Counted from the first letter of the stretch, positions 16,293 to 27,076 are shown. The stretch is 64,000 nucleotides of DNA from Aeromonas rivipollensis (GCF_010974825.1 NZ_JAAILA010000011.1:62001-126000); one strand, 5' to 3'. The notes: generated from the letters alone by a model not told the origin. Program-made: numbers and translations.

Positions 16293-16406
16293 ATGGCTCA
16301 ACGAGATACCCCGCCAGCAACCCCGCGCACCCAGACCCTGTCCGGGGCCAAGACTCCGGGCATGATGCCAGAGTTGGGCCCTCTGCTTCGCTCAAGGAGT
16401 CGCTGA
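16293..16406 (+). CDS. Possible 37-residue leader-like ORF upstream of yqcA
   Basis: An ATG with GAGGAA eight bases upstream opens a 37-codon frame (MAQRDTPPATPRTQTLSG, then AKTPGMMPELGPLLRSRSR). Its stop TGA shares one base with the ATG of yqcA (TGATG at 16404-16408). The yqcA ribosome-binding site AAGGAG lies inside this frame. The peptide is Pro/Arg-rich with no signal sequence. It may be a real small protein, or an upstream frame whose translation unmasks the yqcA start. The evidence is only the start context and the overlap. Confidence 0.4.
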   Translation: MAQRDTPPATPRTQTLSGAKTPGMMPELGPLLRSRSR

Positions 16407-16846
16407 TGGCCGACATCGATATCCTGGTCGGCACCGTCTACGGCTCGGCCATGCTGGTGGCCGAGACACTGCGGGATCACCTGCAAGCCCAGGGGCATGT
16501 CTGCCAGCTCTTCGACGAAGCCGAGCTGACCGACATAGACCCATCCCGCTTCTTGCTGATCGTCAGTGCCACCACGGGGCAGGGGGATATTCCTCCCAAT
16601 CTGCAACCCTTCGCCACGGCCCTGGCCGATCGCGCTCCTTATATGAAGGGATGGCGTTATGCCCTCATCGCCATGGGGGACAGCAGCTATGAACACTTCT
16701 GCGGGGCCGGACGCAGGCTCGATGAACTGCTGCAGGAGCTGGCCGCCGATGCCCTGGTACCGCACCTTGAGATAGACGCGACACTGGAAGATGAGCCTGA
16801 GGTCGCGGCGCTGGCCTGGTTGAAAAGCTGGGAAAATAGACTCTAG
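16406..16846 (+). CDS. yqcA: Flavodoxin YqcA
   Basis: A 146-residue FMN-binding electron carrier. The phosphate-binding loop is GTVYGSAMLVAETL (residues 9-22), and the isoalloxazine-contacting loops are SATTGQGDIPPNL near 53 and MGDSSYEHFCGAGRRLDELL near 91. This matches the MioC/YqcA-type short flavodoxins. It is the last gene after truC and is followed by a terminator; its ATG overlaps the stop of a possible 37-codon ORF. The redox partner is unknown. Confidence 0.92.
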   Translation: MADIDILVGTVYGSAMLVAETLRDHLQAQGHVCQLFDEAELTDIDPSRFLLIVSATTGQGDIPPNLQPFATALADRAPYMKGWRYALIAMGDSSYEHFCGAGRRLDELLQELAADALVPHLEIDATLEDEPEVAALAWLKSWENRL

Positions 16847-16872
16847 CCGGATTGCCTTCGTATTTTAAATTT

Positions 16873-16909
16873 CTCCCCCGTGAGCGTGCTGACGGGGGAG
16901 TGTTATTTT
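16873..16909 (+). terminator. Terminator after yqcA
   Basis: Stem CTCCCCCGT / ACGGGGGAG (16873-16881, 16892-16900) with a 10-base loop, followed by TGTTATTTT. Confidence 0.8.
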
Positions 16910-17036
16910 GGGACTCACTTAACCTTCCTTGAAATATATCCCGCACTTTATCGGGTTATTTTCCCCCGCCAGATCGGATTCCTCAGACCCATATTCATCA
17001 GAGCGGCGACACATCAGAAAATTAAAAGTTCCGCAC

Positions 17037-17050
17037 TGAAAGCGATTTCA
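17037..17050. promoter_or_regulatory. LacI-family-like operator O1 upstream of lamB
   Basis: TGAAAGCGATTTCA, an inverted repeat TGAAA-N-CG-N-TTTCA with the central CG typical of LacI/GalR-family operators. Its centre is about 242 bp upstream of the predicted lamB transcription start. Confidence 0.5.
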
Positions 17051-17111
17051 ATCATGTTTTCGTCACGGCGCGACTGATTAATCACTTAATCTTCATCGCA
17101 AATTAATAGTT

Positions 17112-17123
17112 GAAAGCGCTTTC
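17112..17123. promoter_or_regulatory. LacI-family-like operator O2 upstream of lamB
   Basis: GAAAGCGCTTTC, a perfect 12-base palindrome with central CG, flanked by T on the left. It closely resembles operators of LacI/GalR-type sugar repressors. Its centre is about 168 bp upstream of the predicted lamB start point. Confidence 0.6.
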
Positions 17124-17236
17124 TTTGGTGTTATTTTTCTTTGTGCTGGTGATTATTGGTTTTTTATTGCTTATTTTTGCTTTGTTTGCCTTGATATGCG
17201 TCCTCTGGGGTGAGGCCGCGCGATTTGTCACCGTTT

Positions 17237-17252
17237 TGTGAATCAGCTCATG
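17237..17252 (+). promoter_or_regulatory. CRP site at the lamB promoter
   Basis: TGTGA-ATCAGC-TCATG: a perfect left half-site and three of five bases in the right half. Its centre (17244.5) is 41.5 bp upstream of the start point predicted from the -10 element, exactly the class II CRP position. Confidence 0.6.
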
Positions 17253-17279
17253 TTTGTCGTGAAATTGGCTACATATAAT
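17251..17279 (+). promoter_or_regulatory. lamB promoter -35/-10
   Basis: Consensus -10 TATAAT at 17274-17279. The -35 region 17 bp upstream reads TGTTTG, a poor match, as expected for an activator-dependent promoter. The predicted start point is about 17286, giving an 80-base leader. Confidence 0.65.
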
Positions 17280-17290
17280 CGACCCCGGTT

Positions 17291-17314
17291 ATCGCTGAAA
17301 CGTTTTTCAGTGAT
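17291..17314. promoter_or_regulatory. LacI/Cra/MalI-like operator O3 just downstream of the lamB start point
   Basis: Near-perfect 24-base inverted repeat with core CTGAAACGTTTTTCAG. The outer bases ATC and GAT extend the symmetry with one mismatched pair. GCTGAAACGTTTTT satisfies the published E. coli Cra consensus and also resembles MalI operators. It spans about +6 to +29, a position suited to repression. Confidence 0.6.
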
Positions 17315-17365
17315 AAGAACTTGAATATCAGGATCACACTCCCAGCGGGAATAAGGAAAATGAAA

Positions 17366-18703
17366 ATGAAAGCAAAGTGGCTCCCGATTGCAGCAGCAGT
17401 AACCGCTGCCCTGGCTTCTCAAGCCGCCTTCGCCGTTGATTTCCACGGCTACTTCCGTTCAGGTGTTGGTGTTTCCGGTGACGGGGACATGGTTAAATAC
17501 AACGTCAACAAGGTTGGTCGTCTGGGTAACGAAAATGATACCTACGGCGAAGTGCAACTGGGTCAGGAAGTCTTCAACAAAGATGGCAAGACTTTCTATG
17601 TAGATTCCATGTTTGCCATGGCATCCAACGGTTCCAATGACTGGGAAGGCACTGGTACCGTCTGTAACTTCGATGCCAAACAGTGCAACGGCGACTCCGA
17701 TTTCGCACTGCGTCAGTTCAACGTACAAGCCAAGGGCCTGCTGGGCTTTGCACCGGAAGCCACCCTCTGGGCCGGTAAGCGTTATTACCAACGTCACGAC
17801 ATCCACATCTCTGACTTCTACTACTGGAACATCTCCGGTGCCGGCGCCGGTATCGAAGGCATCCAGGCTGGTCCTGGCAAGGTCTCCTTCGCCTGGGTTC
17901 GCAACGACCGCAGCGCGGCCGATGTGTTCGGTCAGTACACCCAGACCGGTGTAGATGCCAACGGTGATCCGACTTATCAGAAAAACGAAGATCTGAACGT
18001 CAATACCCTGGATGCGCGTTATGCTGGCATCCCGCTGTGGCAAGACGGCTCCCTGGAAGTGGGCGCCATGTATGCTCTGGTCAATGAGACCGAAGCCCAG
18101 AAAGATCTGAAAAACGACAACATGAAGAACGGCGTCATGCTGACTGCCGAACTGACCCAGGGCATCTTTGGCGGCTTCAACAAGACTGTGCTGCAGTACG
18201 GTACCGAAGGCTACTCCAAGGCCATGGCCTACTACGGTGACGGCTCCTGGTACGGTGCCGAAGCGAAAAGCGGTGCCGACGGCTACCGTATCATCAACTG
18301 GGGCGTCATCCCGATGGGCAACTCCTGGGAGATGGGTCACCAGCTGGTCTACGGTGTAGGCAACGAGATGTGGAGTGGTCACGACGAGACTCAAACCTTC
18401 TCCGCCGTTGTCCGTCCTATGTACAAGTGGGATGACTTCAACAAGACCATCTTTGAAGGTGGTATCTTCAAGGACAAGACCAGCTACACCAGTGGTGGCA
18501 GCGACAAGGATGGCGGTTACAAGCTGACCCTGGCCCAGGCCTGGTCTGCCGGTTCCAGCTTCTGGGCCCGTCCGGAAATCCGTGTGTTCGCTTCCTATCT
18601 GGCTGATACCGAAGCCGATGGCTCCGGTAGCAAGAACAGCTTCGAAAGTGGCACCTCCGATGACACCTGGCAAGTTGGCGTCCAGGCAGAAGCCTGGTGG
18701 TAA
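17366..18703 (+). CDS. lamB: Maltoporin LamB
   Basis: A 445-residue outer-membrane beta-barrel that lets maltose and maltodextrins cross the outer membrane. A 22-residue signal peptide ([19 protein letters not shown], then AAFA) precedes the mature start [15 protein letters not shown], the hallmark opening of LamB-family porins. [20 protein letters not shown] near 135-155 is another LamB signature, and the protein ends GVQAEAWW with a C-terminal aromatic as barrel proteins do. The ATG at 17366 is 8 bases after TAAGGA; an ATG two codons upstream is too close. malM follows after an intergenic hairpin, and the promoter region is elaborate. Confidence 0.93.
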   Translation: MKAKWLPIAAAVTAALASQAAFAVDFHGYFRSGVGVSGDGDMVKYNVNKVGRLGNENDTYGEVQLGQEVFNKDGKTFYVDSMFAMASNGSNDWEGTGTVCNFDAKQCNGDSDFALRQFNVQAKGLLGFAPEATLWAGKRYYQRHDIHISDFYYWNISGAGAGIEGIQAGPGKVSFAWVRNDRSAADVFGQYTQTGVDANGDPTYQKNEDLNVNTLDARYAGIPLWQDGSLEVGAMYALVNETEAQKDLKNDNMKNGVMLTAELTQGIFGGFNKTVLQYGTEGYSKAMAYYGDGSWYGAEAKSGADGYRIINWGVIPMGNSWEMGHQLVYGVGNEMWSGHDETQTFSAVVRPMYKWDDFNKTIFEGGIFKDKTSYTSGGSDKDGGYKLTLAQAWSAGSSFWARPEIRVFASYLADTEADGSGSKNSFESGTSDDTWQVGVQAEAWW

Positions 18704-18727
18704 GCAATATCTTCAGTTAAGTTAGTC

Positions 18728-18756
18728 ACTGCCCCCTGATGGGGGCAGTTTTGTTT
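18728..18756 (+). terminator. Terminator or attenuator between lamB and malM
   Basis: Nine-base-pair stem ACTGCCCCC / GGGGGCAGT with a TGAT loop, followed by TTTTGTTT. It lies only about 40 bp before malM, so partial read-through would give more LamB than MalM. Confidence 0.85.
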
Positions 18757-18793
18757 AGCAGGATTTGGCAACCGGGTTATGGAGATAAGAAGA

Positions 18794-19768
18794 ATGAAAC
18801 TGGTAAAGATGTCTATCGCGGCCGTGGTTACCGCGCTGTTGGCCGGTTGTTCCGGTAGCATGGTAGTGCCCGTGCAAGAGCACGCCTCCATCCTGAGCAA
18901 TGCCGACCAGGCCAAGCAGGCGCTCGCTCAGACGACGAGCTGCTGCAAGGCATTCAACGAATTCAATTATGTCTCCCTGCCGGAGGGGGACACGCTGCTG
19001 ACCCTGGATGGCAAGCAACCCAGCTATCAATTTGACGAGGGGATGAGCTATTTTGCCGCCTATCGTCTGCCGGCCAATACCGGCAATCTGGCCATCACCC
19101 TGGCCTCCCAGGTGAGCAAGACGGTACTCGTGCCCAAGGTGATCATGCTGGATGCCCAGTTCAAGGTAACCCGCGTGCTGGGTGAATCTGTCTTCACGTA
19201 TCAGCCAGCCCACCTGCTCGACAATGACAGGATCGAAGGCAAGGTGTTCGTGGACCGCAGCATGCCGGGCAATCCCGCGACCGAAACCTACATGGTGATC
19301 TATGCCCCGGCCGACGAACTGTCCGGCAGCACCACCATATTGCATCCCGCCAAGGCGTTTGCCCGTGCCAATGGCACTGTCGAGCCGGATATCAAGGATC
19401 CCGTCATCCCCCATTCCCCCTGGGGCCTGCTGCAACTCGAGGTCGTCGACATGGCCAAGGGGCAGGGCCTGGAAGCCGTGTTCAAGCCCGAGTATTCGGA
19501 CAAGGTCGCGATGAGTCAGGCCAAGCCGGCCACGACGGCCGTGGCTGCGACGGCGGCGACTACTGCCGCTGTTGCCGCGACCCCCAGCACACCGGCCCCC
19601 GCCATGCTGAGCGAGACCGAGACCTTCTACAACAGCCAGATCGAGAAAGCGGTCAAGGCCGGGGACATCGACAAGGCGATGCAGCTCGTGAGTGAAGCCG
19701 AGCGTGCCGGTTCAACCAAGGCGAAATCTGTCTTTATTGACGCGGTGAAGCGTTCACAAAAAAACTGA
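18794..19768 (+). CDS. malM: Maltose-operon protein MalM (lipoprotein form)
   Basis: A 324-residue MalM homologue; the family's role in maltose metabolism is not settled. A lipoprotein signal ends in LLAGC (Cys about residue 17), so this form should be lipid-anchored in the envelope. ALAQTTSCCKAFNEFNYVSL near 38 is a family signature. An Ala/Thr-rich low-complexity linker (about 242-275) separates the MalM core from a short helical C-terminus (IEKAVKAGDIDKAMQLV). The ATG at 18794 is chosen because GGAG lies 9 bases upstream and the signal then starts with MKLVK. It follows lamB, as in E. coli. Confidence 0.88.
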   Translation: MKLVKMSIAAVVTALLAGCSGSMVVPVQEHASILSNADQAKQALAQTTSCCKAFNEFNYVSLPEGDTLLTLDGKQPSYQFDEGMSYFAAYRLPANTGNLAITLASQVSKTVLVPKVIMLDAQFKVTRVLGESVFTYQPAHLLDNDRIEGKVFVDRSMPGNPATETYMVIYAPADELSGSTTILHPAKAFARANGTVEPDIKDPVIPHSPWGLLQLEVVDMAKGQGLEAVFKPEYSDKVAMSQAKPATTAVAATAATTAAVAATPSTPAPAMLSETETFYNSQIEKAVKAGDIDKAMQLVSEAERAGSTKAKSVFIDAVKRSQKN

Positions 19769-19802
19769 ATGACTGAATATATGTAGACTAATATTTATTT
19801 CA

Positions 19803-19829
19803 GGCCTCCCTTGTTGGAGGCCTTTTTAA
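19803..19829 (+). terminator. Terminator after malM
   Basis: Stem GGCCTCC / GGAGGCC with a 6-base loop, followed by TTTTTAAT. Confidence 0.9.
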
Positions 19830-21628
<1,799 letters not shown>

Positions 21629-21656
21629 TCCTGTTGCCTGAATATCAGAGTTCTTG

Positions 21657-21683
21657 AAAAGGGAGGCGCAAGCCTCCCTTTTT
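21657..21683 (+). terminator. Terminator after ptsG
   Basis: Stem AGGGAGGC / GCCTCCCT with a GCAA loop, preceded by AAA and followed by TTTTT. Confidence 0.92.
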
Positions 21684-21764
21684 GCTGGGCGCGTGTCAGC
21701 CCGCTGGGCGGGGCCGAGCAGATCCGGGGGGAGGGCGTTGGTGGCTTCCCTGTGGACCGGCATT

Positions 21765-21786
21765 AAAAAAGGCGCCTGATGGCGCC
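21765..21786 (-). terminator. Terminator of the DUF3461 gene
   Basis: Stem GGCGCC / GGCGCC around a 4-base loop; on the minus strand it is followed by six T. It lies 25 bp beyond the stop of the gene at 21812. Confidence 0.85.
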
Positions 21787-21811
21787 TTGTGCTGGGGGGG
21801 GGGAAAACTGC

Positions 21812-22195
21812 CTAGAGTTTTTCCAGGTCCCGCTCTATCTCGCTTATCTTGTTCTGCACCACTTTTTCCAGATGACGCAGGTCGCGCAGGATTTTCTGCT
21901 TGATATCCTGATCGATCTCGACGTGTACGCCCTGGGTCAGGTTATCCAGCTCATCCACCACGTACTTGAGGTTGGCGTTGATCTCGGTGACATCCTTGTA
22001 CTCATGGGTGCCCGAGTCTATCAGCATGGTCTTGCGCTGACGGGGATACTTGAATTTGACGCTCTTGGCGAAGAACTCTCCCTTCTGCTTCTTGAAATAG
22101 ATCTTGAGGATGTCGTGGTTGGCTTCCTGGCGCAGGGTATAGCTGTCCACTGAGGTGGGCTCCTGGATCCCCAGGCTCTTCAGATTCTCGTACAT
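21812..22195 (-). CDS. DUF3461 family protein
   Basis: A 127-residue soluble protein beginning [19 protein letters not shown], the characteristic start of the DUF3461 family. A short beta region ([20 protein letters not shown]) is followed by helices ending in a coiled coil ([19 protein letters not shown]). No catalytic motif is seen and the function is unknown. GAGGAAG lies before the ATG. It has its own terminator and lies downstream of dapD on the same strand, separated by a hairpin. Confidence 0.85.
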   Translation of the reverse strand: MYENLKSLGIQEPTSVDSYTLRQEANHDILKIYFKKQKGEFFAKSVKFKYPRQRKTMLIDSGTHEYKDVTEINANLKYVVDELDNLTQGVHVEIDQDIKQKILRDLRHLEKVVQNKISEIERDLEKL

Positions 22196-22279
22196 CGGGC
22201 TTCCTCGGTTTGAAACGATCCTGACCCATCTATCTTAACCGAGTCACAGTGGCTTGCCTGTGACAGGAGCGCCAAAATC

Positions 22280-22304
22280 AAAAGGGGCCCAAAAGGCCCC
22301 TTTT
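22280..22304 (-). terminator. Terminator after dapD
   Basis: Ten-base-pair stem AAAAGGGGCC / GGCCCCTTTT with a short loop and A/T runs on both sides, so it can act in both directions. It lies directly after the dapD stop. Confidence 0.9.
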
Positions 22305-22322
22305 ACCATGATGGCTGGTCGA

Positions 22323-23150
22323 TCACTCGTCGATGGAGCGCAGCAGGGCGTTGATGCCGACCTTGGCACGGGTCTTGGCATCCACCTTCTTGACGATGAC
22401 GGCGGCATACAGGCTGTACTTGCCGCACTTGGAGGGCAGGGAGCCTGAGACCACCACTGAACCGGCCGGCACGCGACCATAGTGGATCTCGCCGGTTTCG
22501 CGGTCATAGATACGGGTGGACTGACCGATGAAGACGCCCATGGAGATGACGGAACCTTCCTCGATTATCACCCCTTCAACCACTTCTGAACGGGCACCGA
22601 TGAAGCAGTTGTCCTCGATGATGGTCGGATTGGCCTGCAGCGGCTCCAGTACGCCGCCGATGCCGACGCCGCCGGAGAGGTGCACGTTCTTGCCGATCTG
22701 GGCGCAGGAGCCCACTGTGGCCCAGGTATCGACCATGGTGCCTTCATCGACGAAGGCGCCGATGTTGACATAGGAGGGCATCAGCACTGTATTGGGGGCG
22801 ATGAAGGAGCCCTTGCGAGCGGTGGCCGGCGGCACCACGCGCACGCCCGCCGCCTTGAACTGCTCGGCGGTGTAGTCGGAGAACTTGAGGGGAACCTTGT
22901 CGTAGTACTGGGCGTCGTCACCCTTGATGATGCCGTTGTCATTGATGCGGAAGTAGAGCAGCACGGCCTTCTTCAGCCACTGGTGGACGACCCACTCACC
23001 GGCAATCTTCTCGGCGACCCGGGCCTTGCCGGAGTCCAGCAGATCGATGGCCTCCAGGATGGCGGCCTTGGTGGCGGCATCGACGGAGCCGGGGGTGATG
23101 GAATCACGGCGCTCGAAGGCCGCTTCGATGGTCTGTTGCAACTGGGTCAT
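22323..23150 (-). CDS. dapD: Tetrahydrodipicolinate N-succinyltransferase DapD
   Basis: A 275-residue trimeric left-handed beta-helix enzyme that transfers succinyl from succinyl-CoA to tetrahydrodipicolinate in the lysine and diaminopimelate pathway. The hexapeptide-repeat core runs from about 105 to 240 ([40 protein letters not shown]). The N-terminus ([18 protein letters not shown]) and [17 protein letters not shown] near 48 are family-specific. AAAGGAAA is the ribosome-binding site. It is the last of map-glnD-dapD on the minus strand, as in E. coli. Confidence 0.96.
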   Translation of the reverse strand: MTQLQQTIEAAFERRDSITPGSVDAATKAAILEAIDLLDSGKARVAEKIAGEWVVHQWLKKAVLLYFRINDNGIIKGDDAQYYDKVPLKFSDYTAEQFKAAGVRVVPPATARKGSFIAPNTVLMPSYVNIGAFVDEGTMVDTWATVGSCAQIGKNVHLSGGVGIGGVLEPLQANPTIIEDNCFIGARSEVVEGVIIEEGSVISMGVFIGQSTRIYDRETGEIHYGRVPAGSVVVSGSLPSKCGKYSLYAAVIVKKVDAKTRAKVGINALLRSIDE

Positions 23151-23326
23151 GACAGGTTTCCTTTAAAAAATTCTGTTTGTTGTATCACACTTTTCCAATC
23201 GTTTTTAAGGGCTCTGGCCGATTTCTTCAAAAGAAAGGCGGTTTATTGTACTTGAGTGGCCCAACCACTTGTTCTGATTGATAAATCAGAACGATAAACG
23301 GCGTCTTGTGAAGCCTTTCCCGGGTC

Positions 23327-25984
23327 TTATCGCCCCTCCTCGTCCCCCTGCTCCTGGGGGTTGAGCTGATTGACCAGTCGCTCCTCCAGCGCCTGCTGTT
23401 CGGCCTGGTTCAGCGGCTCGCCTTCGAGGGTGGTGAGGCTGAAGAAGTCTTCTACCCGCTCGCCTATGGTGGTGATCTTGGCGGCATGTAATTCGATGCC
23501 GCACTGCTGGAAGACGGCACCGATGCGGGCCAGCAGGCCCGGGGTATCCAGGGCGGTTAGCTCCAGCAGGGTGTGGCGGCTCTCCCCCTTCGTGGGTGAA
23601 GTGCGGGGCAGGAAGACCACCCGGGTCGGCACGCTGAACTGGCGGTGGCGCCGTGACAGGGGCTTGTTGCGCAGCACCAGCTTGCCCGGCTCCTGCAGCG
23701 CCTTCTCCAGCGCCTTCTTGATGGTGGCGGTGCGGTTGGGGCTGATGGGCTCGCCATTGGGTTCGAGCACGATGAAGGTGTCCAGCACATAGTCGTTGCG
23801 CGAATTCATGATTTGGGCGTCGTGGATGTTGAGGTTCTTCTGATCCAGTGCCGAGGCCACGGTGGCGAACAGATTCGGGGTGTCGCGGCAATAGATGAAC
23901 ACCTCGCTGCCGCCCCGGATGGGGTGCTTGCCGATGAGCACCAGGGGGGCCGGGTTGTCGCCGTGTGCGATGATCTTGCGGCAGTGCCAGGCGATCTGCT
24001 CCGGGCTGTGGCGCAGGAAATAGTCGGCCTTGAAATCATTCCAGAGGGCGCTGACCGCTTCCTCGGGCACCTCGCGCTGGGCCAGGATCTGCCTGGCCTG
24101 ACGCTGGTTCTCGCGGATCTTGAGGCGCATGTCCGGCGGGTTTTCCAGCCCCTGGCGGAGCGCCTTCTGGGTGGCGAAGTAGAGCTCCCGCAGCAATGTG
24201 CCTTTCCAGTCGTTCCACAGGGTGTCGTTGGTGGCGCAGATATCGGCCACGGTCAGGCAATAGAGCAGATCCAGGTGCAGTTCGTCGCGCACCTTGTGGG
24301 CGAAGTCGGTGACCACCTCGGGATCGTAGATGTCGCGGCGCTGGGCGGTGACCGACATCAGCAGGTGATGGCGCACCAGCCAGGCCACCAAGCGGCTCTC
24401 GTAGCGATCCAGTCCGTGCAACTGGCAGAACTCCAGCGCATCGACGGCGCCGAGCTCCGAGTGATCGCCGCGCCGTCCCTTGGCGATGTCGTGGAACAGG
24501 GCGGCGATGCTGAGCAGCTCCGGCTTGCGCAACTGGGTGAACACCTCGTGGCAGAGCGGGTGGGTCTGGCGGCTGGCCGGGTTCGGGAAGCGATGGATGT
24601 TCTGGAGCAGGCGATGGGTGTGCTCATCCACAGTGTAAGCGTGGAACATGTCGAACTGCATCTGGCCTACGATGAGGTTCCACTGGGGCAGATAGGCCGC
24701 GAGGATCCCGTACTTATGCATAAGAGTGAGGGGCTGGCCGATGCCGTTGGGGTGGCGCAGCAGCGCCATGAACAGACGACGGCATTCGGGCAAGTCCTGC
24801 AGCCAGCAGCTGAGGGTGCGTCTGGCCTCCCGCAGCTGGCGCAGGGTGGCGGAGTGGATGCCGGCGATGTCCGGGTGCTGGGCTATCTGGTAGAAGAGTC
24901 GCAGTATGGCGGCGGGGTCGCGGCCAAACAGCTCGGAGTCCACCGCATCGATGAGGCGGCCACGGAGCTGGAACTCGTCGCTGATGCGGCGTACATCCAT
25001 GGCGGTGTTGCCGAGGATAGCCTCGTCAAACAGCTGCAGCAGCATCTCGTTGAGCTCGGCGACCCGCCGTACCGTCTGATAGAAACGCTTCATCATCTGC
25101 TCGACCGGGCCGTTGACTTCCCCCTCGAACCCCAGCATCTGGGCCACGGTGCGCTGGCGATCGAACAAGAGGCGGTTGTCCCCCTTGTTGATGGCCATGT
25201 GCAAGGCGAAACGCACCTTCCACAGGAAGTTCTGGCAGTCGAGCAGTTCGCGGTACTCGGCCCGGTTGAGGAAGCCGTGGCTGGTCATCTCGAACAGTGT
25301 GGTGGCGCCGAAGTGGCGGCGGGCGACCCAGGCCAGGGTCTGGATGTCCCGCAGCCCGCCGGGATTGTTCTTGAGATCCGGTTCCAGCTTGTAGGCGGTG
25401 CCGAGAAACTGCTGGTGGCGCAGGCTCTGCTCCTCGCGCTTGGCGCGAAAGAAGGCCTCGCTCGGCCAGAAGTGCTGGGGCTGGGTGGCGGCCTGCAACT
25501 GCTCGAACCCCGCCAGGCGCCCGGTGATGTAGCGCGCTTCTATGAGGTTGGTGGCCACAGTGATATCGCTGCGGCCCTGCTCGATGCACTCGCTCACGTT
25601 GCGCACCGATTGCCCGACTTCCAGCTTGAGATCCCACAGCAGGGTGATGAACTCGCCGATGCGCAGCCCCAGCACCTCGTCCAGCTCGTCCCCTTCATAG
25701 AGGATGAGCAGGTCGATGTCGGAGTGGGGATGCAGTTCGCCCCGACCATAGCCGCCCACCGCGATCAGGGCCAGGCTGGTCTTGTCGAAGCCGAACTTGT
25801 GCCAGAGCCTGGTCAGCAGCGCGTCCATGTATTCGGAGCGGGTGGCCACCAGTTCGATGATGTTGTCGCCGGCATCGAAGCGCTCGTGCAGCCAGACAAG
25901 GAAGCGGCTCAGATACTCCTTGCAGTTGTCACGGGTGAGCTGATCGTCGGGTAACAGGTGGGGGGAAAGCAGACTGGCATCCAT
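23327..25984 (-). CDS. glnD: Bifunctional PII uridylyltransferase/uridylyl-removing enzyme GlnD
   Basis: An 885-residue nitrogen sensor (E. coli 890) that uridylylates PII proteins when glutamine is low and removes UMP when it is high. In order: the nucleotidyltransferase domain with GGYGRGELHPHSDIDLLIL near residue 78, the HD domain with ALFHDIAKGRRGDHSELG near 490, and two C-terminal ACT domains (FIYCRDTPNLFATVASAL near 697, LELTALDTPGLLARIGAVF near 805) that sense glutamine. It lies between map and dapD. The ATG has only a weak Shine-Dalgarno, and a terminator hairpin separates it from map. Confidence 0.97.
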   Translation of the reverse strand: MDASLLSPHLLPDDQLTRDNCKEYLSRFLVWLHERFDAGDNIIELVATRSEYMDALLTRLWHKFGFDKTSLALIAVGGYGRGELHPHSDIDLLILYEGDELDEVLGLRIGEFITLLWDLKLEVGQSVRNVSECIEQGRSDITVATNLIEARYITGRLAGFEQLQAATQPQHFWPSEAFFRAKREEQSLRHQQFLGTAYKLEPDLKNNPGGLRDIQTLAWVARRHFGATTLFEMTSHGFLNRAEYRELLDCQNFLWKVRFALHMAINKGDNRLLFDRQRTVAQMLGFEGEVNGPVEQMMKRFYQTVRRVAELNEMLLQLFDEAILGNTAMDVRRISDEFQLRGRLIDAVDSELFGRDPAAILRLFYQIAQHPDIAGIHSATLRQLREARRTLSCWLQDLPECRRLFMALLRHPNGIGQPLTLMHKYGILAAYLPQWNLIVGQMQFDMFHAYTVDEHTHRLLQNIHRFPNPASRQTHPLCHEVFTQLRKPELLSIAALFHDIAKGRRGDHSELGAVDALEFCQLHGLDRYESRLVAWLVRHHLLMSVTAQRRDIYDPEVVTDFAHKVRDELHLDLLYCLTVADICATNDTLWNDWKGTLLRELYFATQKALRQGLENPPDMRLKIRENQRQARQILAQREVPEEAVSALWNDFKADYFLRHSPEQIAWHCRKIIAHGDNPAPLVLIGKHPIRGGSEVFIYCRDTPNLFATVASALDQKNLNIHDAQIMNSRNDYVLDTFIVLEPNGEPISPNRTATIKKALEKALQEPGKLVLRNKPLSRRHRQFSVPTRVVFLPRTSPTKGESRHTLLELTALDTPGLLARIGAVFQQCGIELHAAKITTIGERVEDFFSLTTLEGEPLNQAEQQALEERLVNQLNPQEQGDEEGR

Positions 25985-26029
25985 GGCATCTCACACACAA
26001 GTGGCAGGCAAACGGCTGGAACGGGCAGT

Positions 26030-26065
26030 AAAAACCCCGGCGCTTTTGAGGTCAGGGCCGGGGTT
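26030..26065 (-). terminator. Terminator between map and glnD
   Basis: Nine-base-pair stem AACCCCGGC / GCCGGGGTT (26033-26041, 26057-26065) with a 15-base loop; on the minus strand it is followed by TTTTT. It probably ends much of the map transcript before glnD. Confidence 0.8.
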
Positions 26066-26070
26066 CGATG

Positions 26071-26859
26071 TTAGCTGTGTTTGATGACGCGGTCGATAGT
26101 GTCGTCGGGGCGCAGGGTGAGCACCTCGCAGCCATCCTCGGTGACCAGCAGGGTGTGTTCCCACTGGGCGGAGTCGCCGCCGTCCTTGGTGGTGACGGTC
26201 CAGCCATCCTTGGGATTGATGCGGCAATGATACTTCTTGCTGTTGACCATGGGCTCTATGGTGAAGCACATGCCCGGTTTGAGTTCCAGCTTGCCGCCGT
26301 TGCGGTAGTGCAGGATCTGCGGCTCTTCGTGGAACTCGCTGCCGATGCCGTGGCCGCAGTAGTCACGTACCACGGAGAAACCGGCCTGCTCGACGATGGG
26401 CTGGATCACGGCGCCGATCTCGGTGATGCACATGCCAGGACGCACCTGCTTGATGGCGGCGTACAGGCTCTCTTGTGCCACCTTGCACAGCTGGCGACGC
26501 AGGGGCGTGGTCTGGCCCACGATGAACATGGCGGAGGTGTCGCCGTGGTAGCCATCCTTGATGACGGTGATGTCCAGGTTGATGATGTCCCCTTCCCGCA
26601 GCTTCTTGTGATTGGGGATGCCGTGGCAGATCACATCATTGACCGAGGTGCAGATGGACTTGGGGAAGCCGTGATAGTTGAGCGGCGCGGGGATGGCCTG
26701 CTGTACCTCGACGATATGGTTGTGGCACAGGGTGTTCAGCTCGTCTGTGGTGACGCCAGCCTTGACATGGGGGGCGATCATGACCAGCACATCGGCGGCC
26801 AGCTGGCCGGCAATGCGCATCTTTTCAATCTCTTCCGGTGTCTTGATTTTAATGGACAT
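26071..26859 (-). CDS. map: Methionine aminopeptidase type I
   Basis: A 262-residue metalloenzyme (E. coli 264) that removes N-terminal Met from new proteins. The five metal ligands are visible: two Asp in INLDITVIKDGYHGDTSAM near 97 and 108, His in DYCGHGIGSEFHEEP near 170, Glu in MCFTIEPMV near 203 and Glu in AQWEHTLLVTEDG near 235. It is transcribed away from rpsB, the arrangement found in E. coli. AAGAGAGA precedes the ATG. Confidence 0.97.
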   Translation of the reverse strand: MSIKIKTPEEIEKMRIAGQLAADVLVMIAPHVKAGVTTDELNTLCHNHIVEVQQAIPAPLNYHGFPKSICTSVNDVICHGIPNHKKLREGDIINLDITVIKDGYHGDTSAMFIVGQTTPLRRQLCKVAQESLYAAIKQVRPGMCITEIGAVIQPIVEQAGFSVVRDYCGHGIGSEFHEEPQILHYRNGGKLELKPGMCFTIEPMVNSKKYHCRINPKDGWTVTTKDGGDSAQWEHTLLVTEDGCEVLTLRPDDTIDRVIKHS

Positions 26860-27067
26860 GGGATCTCTCTTGGGGCCCGACTGCGCATCCTGCCGATGCC
26901 CAACAATCAGGTAATGAAAAATAGATGCGTTTGCAATCAGGGCAAAATTTTATCCCCAACCCCCGTTTACTTCCAGTGTGATCGTCATCGCAACGTCATC
27001 AAGCGGTCGCAGCCCCCGTCGGGATCCATTTTTAGCGGTCCATCTGGTGGTGTCCTGACCAAAGTTA

Positions 27068-27076
27068 TGGTATAAA
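27068..27076 (+). promoter_or_regulatory. rpsB-tsf promoter (extended -10)
   Basis: TG-G-TATAAA is an extended -10 element followed by a GC-only discriminator (GCGCGCC), the type of start region found at ribosomal promoters under stringent control. No good -35 lies 17 bp upstream. The predicted start point is about 27083. Confidence 0.6.

Larger units (their letters stand above)
16910..17365 (+). promoter_or_regulatory. AT-rich regulatory region upstream of lamB
   Basis: About 450 bp without a convincing gene, much richer in A/T than its neighbours. It holds the lamB promoter, one CRP-like site, a MalT-box-like decamer (TGGGGTGAGG, 17206-17215, 8 of 10 matches to the E. coli consensus) and three LacI-family-like palindromes, listed separately. 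Confidence 0.7.
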
